A DNA stretch of 64,000 nt from Pseudomonas sp. PB101 (GTDB taxonomy: Bacteria > Pseudomonadota > Gammaproteobacteria > Pseudomonadales > Pseudomonadaceae), in NCBI RefSeq assembly GCF_009764265.1, contig NZ_RWIR01000051.1, positions 118,511 to 182,510 on the forward strand, read 5' to 3'. This document shows positions 53,044-62,604 of the stretch, piece by piece. Under the pieces are notes generated by a model that searched no databases, had not been told where the DNA came from, and saw only the letters and a program-made list of their open reading frames with translations. Each line of letters opens with the position of its first letter. Position 1 is the first letter of the stretch. Position numbers and translations under genes: made by a program.

Positions 53044-53190
53044 CTGTAGGAGCCGGCTTGCCGGCGATGGCGGTGTATCAGATACACCGCGGTGAAGTGC
53101 TCGCTAGCCCTGTAGGAGCCGGCTTGCTGGCGATGGCGGTGCATCAGATGCACCGCGGTGTCGCATTCGCTGGCAAGCCAGCTCCTACAA
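53044..53190. repeat. REP triplet with duplicated unit
   Basis: Two direct copies (53044-53100 and 53109-53160) of CTGTAGGAGCCGGCTTGC..., each followed by GCGATGGCGGTG and (G/T)CATCAGAT-CACCGCGGTG, then one inverted arm at 53165-53190. The duplicated flank is unusual among the pairs here and shows recent local duplication. Confidence 0.75.
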
Positions 53191-53205
53191 AGGCTGTGCG
53201 GTCAC

Positions 53206-55203
53206 TCAGCTGTAAACCCGGCCAAGGAGCTGCCGATGGCTTTCAAACTGATCGAGCACGTCACGGGTGATCTGATCCTGGGTGAAGCCCATCAAGTCGT
53301 AGTCCTGGCTGCCGTTGTGCAGATACACCTCGGCACGGTAGTAGCGCTGACGCGCCTCATCGGACTGCGCCGACTCGGTTGGCGTGGCCAGATAGCCGTC
53401 CAGACTGACTTCGTAGACAAACGGGTTGCCCTCCTCCATCTCGACCCGCACGCCCATGCAACGCTTGGACTTGCCCAGCAGCGTCTGCACTTCCAGGCCT
53501 TGAGCACGCATTTGCGTCGTCGCGTCCTGCAATGCCGGGCTCACATGCTTGTCCATGAAACGCTGAACCACCGACTGGCTCGGTTGCAGGTCCAGTTGGG
53601 TCAAGCGCTCGCTGAAACCACGACGACCGCGTGCCGCCAACTCCGCTTGCTCCTGTTCGATCTGCACGTCCTGGCGCATGGCCTTGTGCAAGCCGAACAT
53701 GAAGAACACCAGCACCACCGAGAACGGCAGGCCGGCCAGCACCACCATGGTTTGCATGGCTTCGAAGTTACCGGCGAACAACAAACCGATGGTCACCAGG
53801 GTGATCACCGCCGACCAGAAAATCCGCAGCCAGTGCGGGGCGTCTTCGTCGACGTTACCGCCCTTGCACGACAAGTTGGCCATCATCACCGCGCCGGAGT
53901 CCGCCGGGGTCAGGAACAGCACGAAACCAACGAAAATCGATACGCCGATCACCACTTTCGACGCCGGGTAATGCTCCAGCAACTGGTAGATCGCCATGGA
54001 CGGCTGTTCCAGCGCCGTCTTCCCGAGCTCCACCGCCCCGTGGTTCATCACCAGGTCCAGGGCCGAGTTACCGAAGATCGACAGCCACGCCAGGGTGAAA
54101 CCCAGTGGAATCAGGAGCACGCCGGCGACCAGTTCACGCACGGTACGACCACGGGAAATACGCGCGATGAACATGCCCACGAATGGCGCCCAGGAAATCC
54201 ACCAGGCCCAGTAGAACAGGGTCCACAGGCCCAACCAGCGGTCGGACTTCTCACTGTCGCCTTCGTACACATAGAGGTCGAAGGTCTTCAGCACCACGCC
54301 GTTCAGGTAGTCACCGACGTTCTGTACGAAGCCGTTGAGCAGGTGCAGGGTCGGACCAAACAGCAGCACGAAAATCAGCAGGCCGCTGAACAGCACGATG
54401 TTCAGGTTGGACAGGCGGCGGATACCGTTTTCCACACCCGACACGGCAGCGATGGTCGCCACGGTGCTCATCACGATAATCACGATCAGCAGATTGGTGT
54501 TGCTGTGTTCCATGCCGAACAGGTTTTCCAGCCCCGACGACACTTGCAGCGAACCAATCCCCAGGTTGGTCACCAGACCCAACAGGGTCACGAACATGCC
54601 AAAGCCGTCTACCGCATGACCGGCCGCGCCTTTGACCCAGCGCTCACCTACCAGCGGATACAGCGCCGAACGCAAAGCCAGCGGCTGGTTATGACGATAA
54701 GCAAAGTAGGCAACGGCCAGACCGACCAATGCGTAGATCGCCCAGCCGTGCAGACCCCAGTGCAGGAACGTCAGCTGCACCGCCTGACGGGCGGCAAGAT
54801 TGCTGCCAGCCACGCCTTCCGGCGGATTGAAGTAGTGATCCAGCGGCTCGGAAGCACCGAAGTACAGCAACGAAATGCCGATACCCGACGAGAACAGCAT
54901 CCCCGCCCAGGCGCCGTAGCTGAAGTCCGGGGTGTCGTCCTTGCTGCCCAGTTTCAGTTTGCCGTAGGACGAAAACGCCAGGCCGACGACGAAGATCAGG
55001 TAGGCGGCAATCACCACCATGTAGTACCAGCCGAAGCTACGGGACAACCAGGCTTGCGCCGTACCGAGCAGTCTGCCGGCCTCTTGCGGGGCAATGATCA
55101 GAATGGCGGTCAACAACAGAATCAACGCGGTAGAGGTGTAGAACACCCAACCGTTGACCGTCACCTTCTCGGGTGGGGTCTTTATTAGCGAGGCAGAACT
55201 CAT
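53206..55203 (-). CDS. betT: Choline BCCT transporter BetT
   Basis: A 665-residue betaine-carnitine-choline transporter with 12 helices and the choline-box tryptophans in FYWAWWISWAPFVGMF. A cytoplasmic C-terminal tail (~520-665) is typical of osmoregulated BetT. It imports choline with protons or sodium. Divergent from betI across a 323-bp region with the BetI operator. Confidence 0.94.
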   Translation of the reverse strand: MSSASLIKTPPEKVTVNGWVFYTSTALILLLTAILIIAPQEAGRLLGTAQAWLSRSFGWYYMVVIAAYLIFVVGLAFSSYGKLKLGSKDDTPDFSYGAWAGMLFSSGIGISLLYFGASEPLDHYFNPPEGVAGSNLAARQAVQLTFLHWGLHGWAIYALVGLAVAYFAYRHNQPLALRSALYPLVGERWVKGAAGHAVDGFGMFVTLLGLVTNLGIGSLQVSSGLENLFGMEHSNTNLLIVIIVMSTVATIAAVSGVENGIRRLSNLNIVLFSGLLIFVLLFGPTLHLLNGFVQNVGDYLNGVVLKTFDLYVYEGDSEKSDRWLGLWTLFYWAWWISWAPFVGMFIARISRGRTVRELVAGVLLIPLGFTLAWLSIFGNSALDLVMNHGAVELGKTALEQPSMAIYQLLEHYPASKVVIGVSIFVGFVLFLTPADSGAVMMANLSCKGGNVDEDAPHWLRIFWSAVITLVTIGLLFAGNFEAMQTMVVLAGLPFSVVLVFFMFGLHKAMRQDVQIEQEQAELAARGRRGFSERLTQLDLQPSQSVVQRFMDKHVSPALQDATTQMRAQGLEVQTLLGKSKRCMGVRVEMEEGNPFVYEVSLDGYLATPTESAQSDEARQRYYRAEVYLHNGSQDYDLMGFTQDQITRDVLDQFESHRQLLGRVYS

Positions 55204-55436
55204 GGCACAGATGCTCCGGGCAGTGCGAGAGAAGAACGCAAGACAAACGTGTTACCCGACCAATCGGTTAGTGGGCAGCCGACCAGCGGGTGATATAAAG
55301 ACACCCCGAAAAAAGCCCGAAAGCCTGAAGCGCCGTGGCGCGTAGGTTTCGAGCATTTTCGGAAGTCGATTTTTTCGCCGCCATCTGTAGGAAAAATCAG
55401 TTGATAGCGACGATTTGTCGCAGATCTTATTCTTTG

Positions 55437-55456
55437 TTGATTGAACGTTCAATCAA
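55437..55456. promoter_or_regulatory. BetI operator
   Basis: TTGATTGAACGTTCAATCAA is a perfect 20-bp palindrome, 71 bp before the betI start and ~230 bp from betT. It matches the known BetI-type operator (TTGAACGTTCAA core). It should repress betIBA and perhaps betT without choline. The rest of the 323-bp gap shows no gene. Confidence 0.85.
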
Positions 55457-55526
55457 AACAAAATAGACTGGCCCACAAGCCGATAGACGTTCGACGTCTG
55501 CCGGAAGGCCTAAGGAGATGTGCAAG

Positions 55527-56120
55527 ATGCCCAAGGTCGGTATGCAACCCATCCGCCGCCAGCAATTGATCGAAGCCACTTTGCTGGCCGTCGATCAGGT
55601 CGGAATGGGGGACGCCAGCATTGCGCTGATCGCCCGTTTGGCCGGTGTCTCGAACGGCATCATCAGTCACTATTTTCAGGACAAGAATGGCCTGATCGCC
55701 GCCACCATGGGGTACTTGATGACTGTGCTGAGCGAGAACGTCACCGCGCGCCGACTGGCGTTGACAGATGACAGCCCGCGGGCGCATCTGCAGGTGATCA
55801 TCGAAGGCAACTTCGACGCCAGCCAGGTCAATGGCCCGGCAATGAAAACCTGGCTGGCCTTCTGGGCCACCAGCATGCACCAGCCGTCTTTGCACAGGTT
55901 GCAGCGGATCAACGATCACCGTCTGTATTCCAACCTGTGCTGCCAGTTCCGCCGCGTGTTGCCGCTCGATGATGCGCGCACCGCCGCCCGTGGCCTGGCA
56001 GCGTTGATTGACGGTTTGTGGTTGCGCGGCGCGCTGTCGGGAGACGCTTTCGACACCGGGCAGGCGCAACAGATCGCTTACGAATACATGGATATCCAAC
56101 TGGCCAAGCGGGTGAGTTAG
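55527..56120 (+). CDS. betI: Choline-responsive repressor BetI
   Basis: A 197-residue TetR-family protein with an N-terminal helix-turn-helix (ASIALIARLAGVSNGIISHY). It represses the choline oxidation genes and is released by choline or betaine aldehyde. Start at 55527 (MPKVGMQPIRRQQL) has AAGGAG with a 9-base spacer; an ATG at 55518 overlaps that site. Confidence 0.95.
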   Translation: MPKVGMQPIRRQQLIEATLLAVDQVGMGDASIALIARLAGVSNGIISHYFQDKNGLIAATMGYLMTVLSENVTARRLALTDDSPRAHLQVIIEGNFDASQVNGPAMKTWLAFWATSMHQPSLHRLQRINDHRLYSNLCCQFRRVLPLDDARTAARGLAALIDGLWLRGALSGDAFDTGQAQQIAYEYMDIQLAKRVS

Positions 56121-56183
56121 AGCACATACAGAACGCTCAACCACCGGACCGTGCCAACCACTTGATGCTCTTGCGAGGACTTT

Positions 56184-57656
56184 ATGGCCCGTTTCGAATT
56201 GCAAAAACTCTACATCGATGGTGCTTACAGCGACGCCAGCAGCGACGCCACTTTCGAAGCCATCAACCCGGCTAACGGTGAAGTCCTCGCAAAAGTACAG
56301 CGCGCAACCTTCGACGACGTCGAGCGCGCCGTCGTCAGCGCCGAAAAGGGCCAGAAAATCTGGGCTGCCATGACCGCCATGGAGCGTTCGCGCATCCTGC
56401 GTCGCGCCGTGGAAATCCTGCGTGAGCGCAACGACGAACTGGCCGCCCTGGAAACCCTGGACACCGGTAAATCGTTCTCCGAAACCAAGTACGTCGACAT
56501 CGTTACCGGTGCTGACGTGCTGGAATACTACGCAGGCCTGGTGCCAGCCATCGAAGGCGAGCAGATTCCGCTGCGCACCACGTCGTTCGTCTACACCCGT
56601 CGCGAGCCGTTGGGCGTCGTCGCCGGTATCGGCGCGTGGAACTACCCGATCCAGATCGCCCTGTGGAAATCCGCACCGGCCCTGGCGGCCGGCAACGCGA
56701 TGATCTTCAAGCCAAGCGAAGTCACCTCGCTGACCACCCTGAAACTGGCCGAGATCTACACCGAAGCCGGCCTGCCAAACGGCGTGTTCAACGTCCTGAC
56801 CGGCAGCGGCCGTGAAGTCGGCACCTGGCTGACCGAGCACCCGCGCATCGAGAAGATCTCGTTCACCGGCGGCACCGACACCGGCAAGAAAGTCATGGCC
56901 AGCGCTTCGGCTTCGTCGCTCAAGGACGTGACCATGGAACTGGGCGGCAAATCCCCGCTGATCATCTGCGACGACGCCGACCTCGATCGCGCCGCCGACA
57001 CCGCGATGATGGCCAACTTCTACAGCTCCGGCCAGGTCTGCACCAACGGCACCCGCGTGTTCGTACCGGCTCACCTGAAAGCCGCTTTCGAAGCCAAGAT
57101 CGTTGAGCGCGTTGCGCGCATCCGCGTCGGCAACCCGGAAGACGAAAACACCAACTTCGGCCCGCTGGTCAGCTTCGCCCACATGGAAAGCGTGCTGGGC
57201 TACATCGCCAAGGGCAAGGAAGAAGGCGCACGCGTTCTGTGTGGCGGTGAGCGTCTGACCGACGGCGATTTCGCCAAGGGCGCCTTCGTGGCCCCGACCG
57301 TGTTCACCGACTGCACCGACGAGATGACCATCGTCCGTGAAGAAATCTTCGGCCCGGTGATGGCGATCCTGTCGTACGAAACCGAGGAAGAAGTGATCCG
57401 TCGCGCCAACGACACCGACTTCGGCCTGGCCGCCGGTATCGTCACCAAGGATCTGAACCGCGCCCACCGCGTGATTCATCAACTGGAAGCCGGTATCTGC
57501 TGGATCAACGCCTGGGGCGAGTCCGACGCGAAAATGCCGGTCGGCGGCTACAAGCAGTCGGGTGTCGGCCGTGAGAACGGCATCAGCTCGCTGAACAACT
57601 TCACCCGCATCAAATCGGTACAGGTCGAGCTGGGCGATTACGTCTCGGTGTTCTAA
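56184..57656 (+). CDS. betB: Betaine aldehyde dehydrogenase
   Basis: A 490-residue NAD(P) aldehyde dehydrogenase. The catalytic residues are E252 (MELGGKSP) and C286 (GQVCTNGTRV), the same numbers as in the P. aeruginosa enzyme. It oxidises betaine aldehyde to glycine betaine. Second gene of betIBA, 63 bp after betI. Confidence 0.96.
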   Translation: MARFELQKLYIDGAYSDASSDATFEAINPANGEVLAKVQRATFDDVERAVVSAEKGQKIWAAMTAMERSRILRRAVEILRERNDELAALETLDTGKSFSETKYVDIVTGADVLEYYAGLVPAIEGEQIPLRTTSFVYTRREPLGVVAGIGAWNYPIQIALWKSAPALAAGNAMIFKPSEVTSLTTLKLAEIYTEAGLPNGVFNVLTGSGREVGTWLTEHPRIEKISFTGGTDTGKKVMASASASSLKDVTMELGGKSPLIICDDADLDRAADTAMMANFYSSGQVCTNGTRVFVPAHLKAAFEAKIVERVARIRVGNPEDENTNFGPLVSFAHMESVLGYIAKGKEEGARVLCGGERLTDGDFAKGAFVAPTVFTDCTDEMTIVREEIFGPVMAILSYETEEEVIRRANDTDFGLAAGIVTKDLNRAHRVIHQLEAGICWINAWGESDAKMPVGGYKQSGVGRENGISSLNNFTRIKSVQVELGDYVSVF

Positions 57657-57685
57657 GGCGGCAATTGCTTCGCCTGCGAGGCCGT

Positions 57686-57775
57686 CATCGCCAGCAAGCC
57701 GGCTCCTACAGATTTGGCGTCGTTCGCCAAATCATTGGTTACCTCAACCCTGTAGGAGCCGGCTTGCTGGCGATC
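57686..57775. repeat. REP pair between betB and betA
   Basis: Inverted arms at 57686-57710 (CATCGCCAGCAAGCCGGCTC) and 57749-57775 inside the betIBA operon. Confidence 0.8.
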
Positions 57776-57831
57776 GAGTGCGCAGCACTCGCCAAGGCCC
57801 GACCTGACCACTATCAAAGAGGGTGCATTCA

Positions 57832-59535
57832 ATGTCCCAAGAATTCGATTACATCATCATCGGAGCCGGCTCGGCCGGTAACACCCTGGCGACCCGTCTG
57901 ACCGAAGACGCAGGCGTCACCGTCCTGCTGCTCGAAGCCGGCGGCCCGGACTACCGTTTCGACTTCCGCACGCAGATGCCGGCCGCTTTGGCGTTCCCGC
58001 TGCAAGGCCGTCGCTACAACTGGGCCTACGAAACCGATGCCGAGCCACACATGGACGGTCGTCGCATGGAATGCGGTCGCGGCAAGGGCCTGGGTGGTTC
58101 TTCGCTGATCAACGGCATGTGCTACATCCGCGGCAACGCCATGGACTACGACGGCTGGGCGAAACTGCCAGGCCTTGAAGACTGGTCGTACCTCGACTGC
58201 CTGCCGTATTTCCGCAAAGCGGAAACCCGTGACATCGGTCCGAACGATTACCACGGTGGCGACGGCCCGGTCAGCGTGACTACACCAAAAGCCGGCAACA
58301 ACCCGCTGTTCCACGCCATGGTTGAAGCCGGCGTACAGGCCGGTTACCCGCGCACCGAGGACCTCAACGGCTACCAGCAGGAAGGCTTCGGCCCGATGGA
58401 CCGCACCGTGACGCCGAAAGGCCGCCGTGCTTCCACCGCCCGCGGCTATCTGGACGTCGCCAAGAAACGTTCGACCCTGACCATCGTCACCCACGCCCTG
58501 ACCGACAAGATCCTGTTCGAAGGCAAGCGTGCGGTCGGTGTGCGTTACCTGGTCGGCGCCGCTGAAGAGCGTGTTGAAGTCAAGGCGCGCAAGGAAGTGC
58601 TGCTGTGCTCCGGCGCCATCGCTTCGCCGCAGATACTGCAACGTTCCGGCGTCGGCCCGGCCGAATTGTTGAACAAGCTCGACATTCCGGTGGTCCACGA
58701 CCTGCCGGGCGTCGGTGAAAACCTGCAGGATCACCTTGAGTTGTACCTGCAATACGCTTGCACCCAACCGGTTTCGCTGTACCCGTCGCTGCTCTGGTAC
58801 AACCAGCCGGCCATCGGTGCCGAGTGGCTGTTCAACGGCACCGGCATCGGCGCCAGCAACCAGTTCGAAGCCGGCGGTTTCATCCGCACCCGTCCGGAAT
58901 TCGAATGGCCGAACATCCAGTACCACTTCCTGCCGGTAGCGATTAACTACAACGGCAGCAACGGTGTGAAAGAGCACGGTTTCCAGGCGCACATGGGCTC
59001 CATGCGTTCGCCAAGCCGCGGGCGCATCCAGGCCAAGTCGAAAGACCCGCGCCAGCACCCAAGCATCCTGTTCAACTACATGGCCACCGAGCAGGACTGG
59101 CAGGAATTCCGCGACGGCATCCGCCTGACCCGGGAAATCATGCAACAGCCGGCTCTGGACGCCTTCCGTGGTCGCGAGATCAGCCCGGGCATCGAAGTGC
59201 AAACCGATGAACAGCTGGACAAGTTCATCCGCGAACACGCCGAAACCGCGTTCCACCCTTCCTGCTCGTGCAAGATGGGCACCGACGAAATGGCCGTGGT
59301 CGATGGCGAAGGTCGCGTGCACGGCATGCAAGGCCTGCGTGTGGTCGATGCCTCGATCATGCCGATCATCACCACCGGCAACCTCAATGCACCAACGATC
59401 ATGATGGCCGAGAAAATCGCCGACAAGATCCGTGGTCGCAAGCCATTGCCGCGCAGCACCGCCACCTACTATGTGGCAGGTGAAGCGCCGGTGAAGGGCA
59501 AGCCGGCGCGGGAAGTGAGCCAGACGGCTCTGTAA
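57832..59535 (+). CDS. betA: Choline dehydrogenase
   Basis: A 567-residue GMC-family flavoprotein. The FAD motif is YIIIGAGSAGNTLATRLTED; GRGKGLGGSSLINGMCYIRG is the GMC signature and the catalytic His is in FHPSCSCKMG. It oxidises choline to betaine aldehyde at the membrane. Start at 57832 is the family N-terminus MSQEFDY. Confidence 0.96.
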   Translation: MSQEFDYIIIGAGSAGNTLATRLTEDAGVTVLLLEAGGPDYRFDFRTQMPAALAFPLQGRRYNWAYETDAEPHMDGRRMECGRGKGLGGSSLINGMCYIRGNAMDYDGWAKLPGLEDWSYLDCLPYFRKAETRDIGPNDYHGGDGPVSVTTPKAGNNPLFHAMVEAGVQAGYPRTEDLNGYQQEGFGPMDRTVTPKGRRASTARGYLDVAKKRSTLTIVTHALTDKILFEGKRAVGVRYLVGAAEERVEVKARKEVLLCSGAIASPQILQRSGVGPAELLNKLDIPVVHDLPGVGENLQDHLELYLQYACTQPVSLYPSLLWYNQPAIGAEWLFNGTGIGASNQFEAGGFIRTRPEFEWPNIQYHFLPVAINYNGSNGVKEHGFQAHMGSMRSPSRGRIQAKSKDPRQHPSILFNYMATEQDWQEFRDGIRLTREIMQQPALDAFRGREISPGIEVQTDEQLDKFIREHAETAFHPSCSCKMGTDEMAVVDGEGRVHGMQGLRVVDASIMPIITTGNLNAPTIMMAEKIADKIRGRKPLPRSTATYYVAGEAPVKGKPAREVSQTAL

Positions 59536-59560
59536 CCGTTCTCGCACTTGCTTCAAACAG

Positions 59561-59593
59561 AACCGTCAACCTTTCCGGGTTGGCGGTTTTTTT
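59561..59593 (+). terminator. Terminator after betA
   Basis: AACCGTCAACC-TTTCCG-GGTTGGCGGTT followed by TTTTT: an 11-bp stem with one G-U, 26 bp after the betA stop. Confidence 0.9.
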
Positions 59594-59766
59594 CGATTAA
59601 CACAAGCTATTTACAACAAACAATAATCTTCACACCAAGTAACTAAAAACAATTACAGACTCTCAACAACACTCGTTACACATGTATTCCCACGAACCTA
59701 AAGACCTCCATTACTATCCGCGACCCGCTTCAGCCGGACGCGAGCAGTTCAATGGAGATCAAGGAC

Positions 59767-59862
59767 ATGCCTGGCATCGACAGACTCAAGACCCCAAGTC
59801 ACTTTCGTAGAAAGCACTACTTCCCACTGGATGAAACAACCTATACGCGAGCGGCCCACTGA
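59767..59862 (+). CDS. Candidate small ORF coupled to azlC
   Basis: A 31-residue frame starting MPGIDRLKTPSHFRRKHY; its TGA overlaps the azlC ATG by one base (TGATG). AAGGAC and GGAG lie upstream. It could be a leader peptide that couples translation to azlC, or a small exported or processed peptide. It may start at 59752. It sits in an AT-rich segment. Not recognised; a 42-residue frame at 59682 in another frame is less supported. The remaining upstream gap shows only the terminator. Confidence 0.35.
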   Translation: MPGIDRLKTPSHFRRKHYFPLDETTYTRAAH

Positions 59863-60587
59863 TGGTGACTCCAGTTACATCCACTCGATCCTCGACCATC
59901 AACGTTTTCACTGAAGGTGCGCGCGACGCAATCACGTTTGGCGTCGCGTTCATTTTCCTGTACTTATCCATCGGTATTTTAAGCGCAACTCAATCATTAT
60001 CACTAAGCCAAGCGCTTGCAACGACTCTGTTAATATTTTCCACCCCACTGCAGTTCCTGCTGATACAAAGTCATAACGACGGATGGATACTGGTCCCTAT
60101 CATCCTGGCGCTCAACGCTCGCTTCGTACTACTTTCCGCAACGCTTGCCCCCTATATTAGAAACACTTCCACCTCGAAAACCATGGCTTCCCTGATTCTG
60201 ATCACTCCCTCGATATTCACTGGGTGCGTCACTCGATTCAAGCGCAAAACCGATCGCCCCTTCACTTACATGATCGGCCTTGGCCTGCCCATATTCGGTG
60301 TATCGATTATCTGCACCTACGTCGGCTTCATCGCCGGTGCAGAACTCACTTCACCGGTCATCTATGCCGCGATGACACTTCTATTACCGCTGCAATTTAC
60401 CGCTTTGGCCGGCAAGCACTGGCCTCATTACTCGGAAGTATCGAGTTACTGGCTTGGCTTTGTCGGCGCCCCCCTTCTGGTCTATTTATTCAAGGATTAC
60501 AGCTTGCTCTGCACGCCTTTTATAATCGGCGGATTGATCGTGTTGATTGAAAACACTTACAAAAAACGAGGTGGCGTAGCTCCATGA
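59862..60587 (+). CDS. azlC: AzlC family permease
   Basis: A 241-residue membrane protein with about seven to eight helices, of the AzlC branched-chain amino acid exporter type (EGARDAITFGVAFIFLYLSI near the N-terminus). With AzlD it exports branched-chain amino acids or analogues. Codon use is AT-richer than its neighbours, suggesting transfer. Overlaps azlD by four bases. Confidence 0.82.
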   Translation: MVTPVTSTRSSTINVFTEGARDAITFGVAFIFLYLSIGILSATQSLSLSQALATTLLIFSTPLQFLLIQSHNDGWILVPIILALNARFVLLSATLAPYIRNTSTSKTMASLILITPSIFTGCVTRFKRKTDRPFTYMIGLGLPIFGVSIICTYVGFIAGAELTSPVIYAAMTLLLPLQFTALAGKHWPHYSEVSSYWLGFVGAPLLVYLFKDYSLLCTPFIIGGLIVLIENTYKKRGGVAP

Positions 60588-60928
60588 CAATCTGGCTTCT
60601 TATTGCATTTTCTGCACTTACCGCCTTTGCATTTCGTGCCCTTCCATTTGCCTTCAAAAACAGCTCCGCACTTACGCAAACCCAAGGTTCCTTTTATCGG
60701 TTTATCAGCTACAGCGCACAAGCAATGTTGGGAGTCATCATTTACGACACTGCATTCAACAAGAAGGATGCTCTGACACTGATACAGCAATTTGAAACGC
60801 TGGATGCACTGAAGCTGTTCTTGCTAGTCGGCACCTTCATCGCGGTGGCCAAAACAAGAAAAATTCTGCCTGCTTTTTTTGCAAGCCTATTCATTTATGT
60901 TGCAGCTTTCGTTTATCTGAACGGCTGA
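60584..60928 (+). CDS. azlD: AzlD domain protein
   Basis: A 114-residue membrane protein with about four helices (IWLLIAFSALTAFAFRALPF at the N-terminus). It is the small partner of AzlC. ATGA overlap with azlC. AT-richer than the flanking genes. Confidence 0.82.
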   Translation: MTIWLLIAFSALTAFAFRALPFAFKNSSALTQTQGSFYRFISYSAQAMLGVIIYDTAFNKKDALTLIQQFETLDALKLFLLVGTFIAVAKTRKILPAFFASLFIYVAAFVYLNG

Positions 60929-60956
60929 ATGCAGTACTTTGCCGGACAGTGGAATT

Positions 60957-60990
60957 GTTCGCGAGCAAGCTGCAATGGCTGTTCGCGAAC
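60957..60990. terminator. Inverted repeat after azlD
   Basis: GTTCGCGA and TCGCGAAC, a perfect 8-bp stem around an 18-base loop, 29 bp after the azlD stop. It lacks a U-run. It could be a terminator or a regulatory site. The remaining 171 bp up to the next gene show no other feature. Confidence 0.4.
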
Positions 60991-61161
60991 TCAATCTTCA
61001 GCCAATTCGTCACGCGCCCTCTGCACTTCGTAATCTTTTCCGCCACTGCTCCGCCCTTGATCCGCCCACCCTCGCAGGCCTAATCTAGCGCCACGCAATC
61101 GTTTCACCCCTTCCCCTCGCAGCACCGCTCCATCGCCACTCCAGACCCAGGAGGTTCACGA

Positions 61162-62604
61162 ATGTTCGACTTCTACCCCCAGCTCAAGCAGCGCTTCGCT
61201 GCCTTGCGCACGGGTGCTGAATTCTTTTCCCTGCGTTATGTACGCGAATCCGGGCAGTACCTGTCGGTGCGCAAGAACGTCGCCGAGCCGCCGAGCCTGA
61301 GCCGTGACGAAGGGGCGATGCTGACCGTGCGGGTCAATGGTGTCGAGGCCTATGCGGCCACCAACGACCTGTCGCCAACAGGCTTGCAGGCTGCCCTCGA
61401 ACGTGCCGAGCTGCTGGCCCGTCGACTCAAGCCCCACGCCTTGCTGGACCTGCGTTCGCAGGCTGTTTCCAGCGACCGTGCCGATTATTTTTCGCCGAAC
61501 CTCGACCAAGCCTTCCCGTCACTGAACGACTGCTACCACCTGCTGGGCGCCGAGTCGGCCGCCGTGCCCAGGGACGAGCGCCTGGTGAACTGGCAAGTCA
61601 GCCTCGGCATCACCCACGTCGAGCAGATCTACCTCAACAGCGCCGGCGCCGAACTGCGCCAGGCCCAACGTTTTGTGTACCCCGGCCTGGATGTCACGGC
61701 CTACGACGGCAACGACAGCCAGACCCGCAGCCTTGGCCGCGAGAACTTCGGCCAGCAGGGCGCGGCGGACGTCATCAGCCGCTGCGGCCTGATCGGTGCC
61801 GGCGCCCATGTGGCCGACCAGGCGCTGCAATTGCTTCTGGCGCCAAACACCCCGCAAGGCAAACGCGACCTGCTGCTGATGCCCGACCAGATGATGCTGC
61901 AAATCCACGAATCCATCGGCCATCCGCTGGAGCTGGACCGCATCCTCGGTGACGAGCGCAATTACGCCGGCACCAGTTTCGTCAAAACCGAAGACTTTGG
62001 CCGCCTGCAATATGGTTCCGGCCTGCTCAACGTGACCTTCGATCCGGAGATCCCCGAAGAGCTCGCCAGCTACGGCCATGACGACGACGGCACGCCCGCC
62101 AGCAAGCAGTTCCTGATCCGTGAAGGCCTGTTGCTGCGCCCGCTGGGCGGTGCACTGTCGCAATTCCGGGCCGGCATGGACGGCGTGGCCAACAGCCGCG
62201 CCTGCGGCTGGAACCGTGCGCCGATCGATCGCATGGCCAACCTCAACATCGAACCGGGCGATAAGTCCATCGAACAGTTGATCGGTGGCATCGAACACGG
62301 CGTGCTGATGTCGACCAACCGATCTTGGTCGATCGACGATGCGCGCAACAAATTCCAGTTCGGCTGCGAATGGGGCCAACTGATAGAAAACGGCGAACTC
62401 AAGGGCGTGGTGAAGAATCCCAACTACAGGGGCATCTCCGCGCAGTTCTGGAAGAGCCTCAGCGCCGTCGGCGATGCCAGCACCCTCAAGGTCCTCGGCA
62501 CACCGAACTGCGGCAAGGGTGAGCCGAACCAGGTGATCCGCGTCGGCCACGCTTCACCGGCCTGCGTGTTCAGCAACGTTGATGTATTCGGAGGAGACGC
62601 CTGA
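61162..62604 (+). CDS. TldD-like metallopeptidase family protein
   Basis: A 480-residue protein of the TldD/PmbA family. The metal motif HExxxH is HESIGH (249-254), so this is the catalytic TldD-type subunit. Such pairs degrade unfolded peptides or cleave RiPP leader peptides. It is distinct from the usual housekeeping tldD by sequence. GGAGG lies upstream. Its stop overlaps the next ATG by one base. Confidence 0.9.
   Translation: MFDFYPQLKQRFAALRTGAEFFSLRYVRESGQYLSVRKNVAEPPSLSRDEGAMLTVRVNGVEAYAATNDLSPTGLQAALERAELLARRLKPHALLDLRSQAVSSDRADYFSPNLDQAFPSLNDCYHLLGAESAAVPRDERLVNWQVSLGITHVEQIYLNSAGAELRQAQRFVYPGLDVTAYDGNDSQTRSLGRENFGQQGAADVISRCGLIGAGAHVADQALQLLLAPNTPQGKRDLLLMPDQMMLQIHESIGHPLELDRILGDERNYAGTSFVKTEDFGRLQYGSGLLNVTFDPEIPEELASYGHDDDGTPASKQFLIREGLLLRPLGGALSQFRAGMDGVANSRACGWNRAPIDRMANLNIEPGDKSIEQLIGGIEHGVLMSTNRSWSIDDARNKFQFGCEWGQLIENGELKGVVKNPNYRGISAQFWKSLSAVGDASTLKVLGTPNCGKGEPNQVIRVGHASPACVFSNVDVFGGDA

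Noticed and set aside
55257..55290. ACCAATCGGT as a second operator near betT
   Set aside because: Only 3-bp symmetric arms; not distinguishable from chance next to the clear BetI palindrome.
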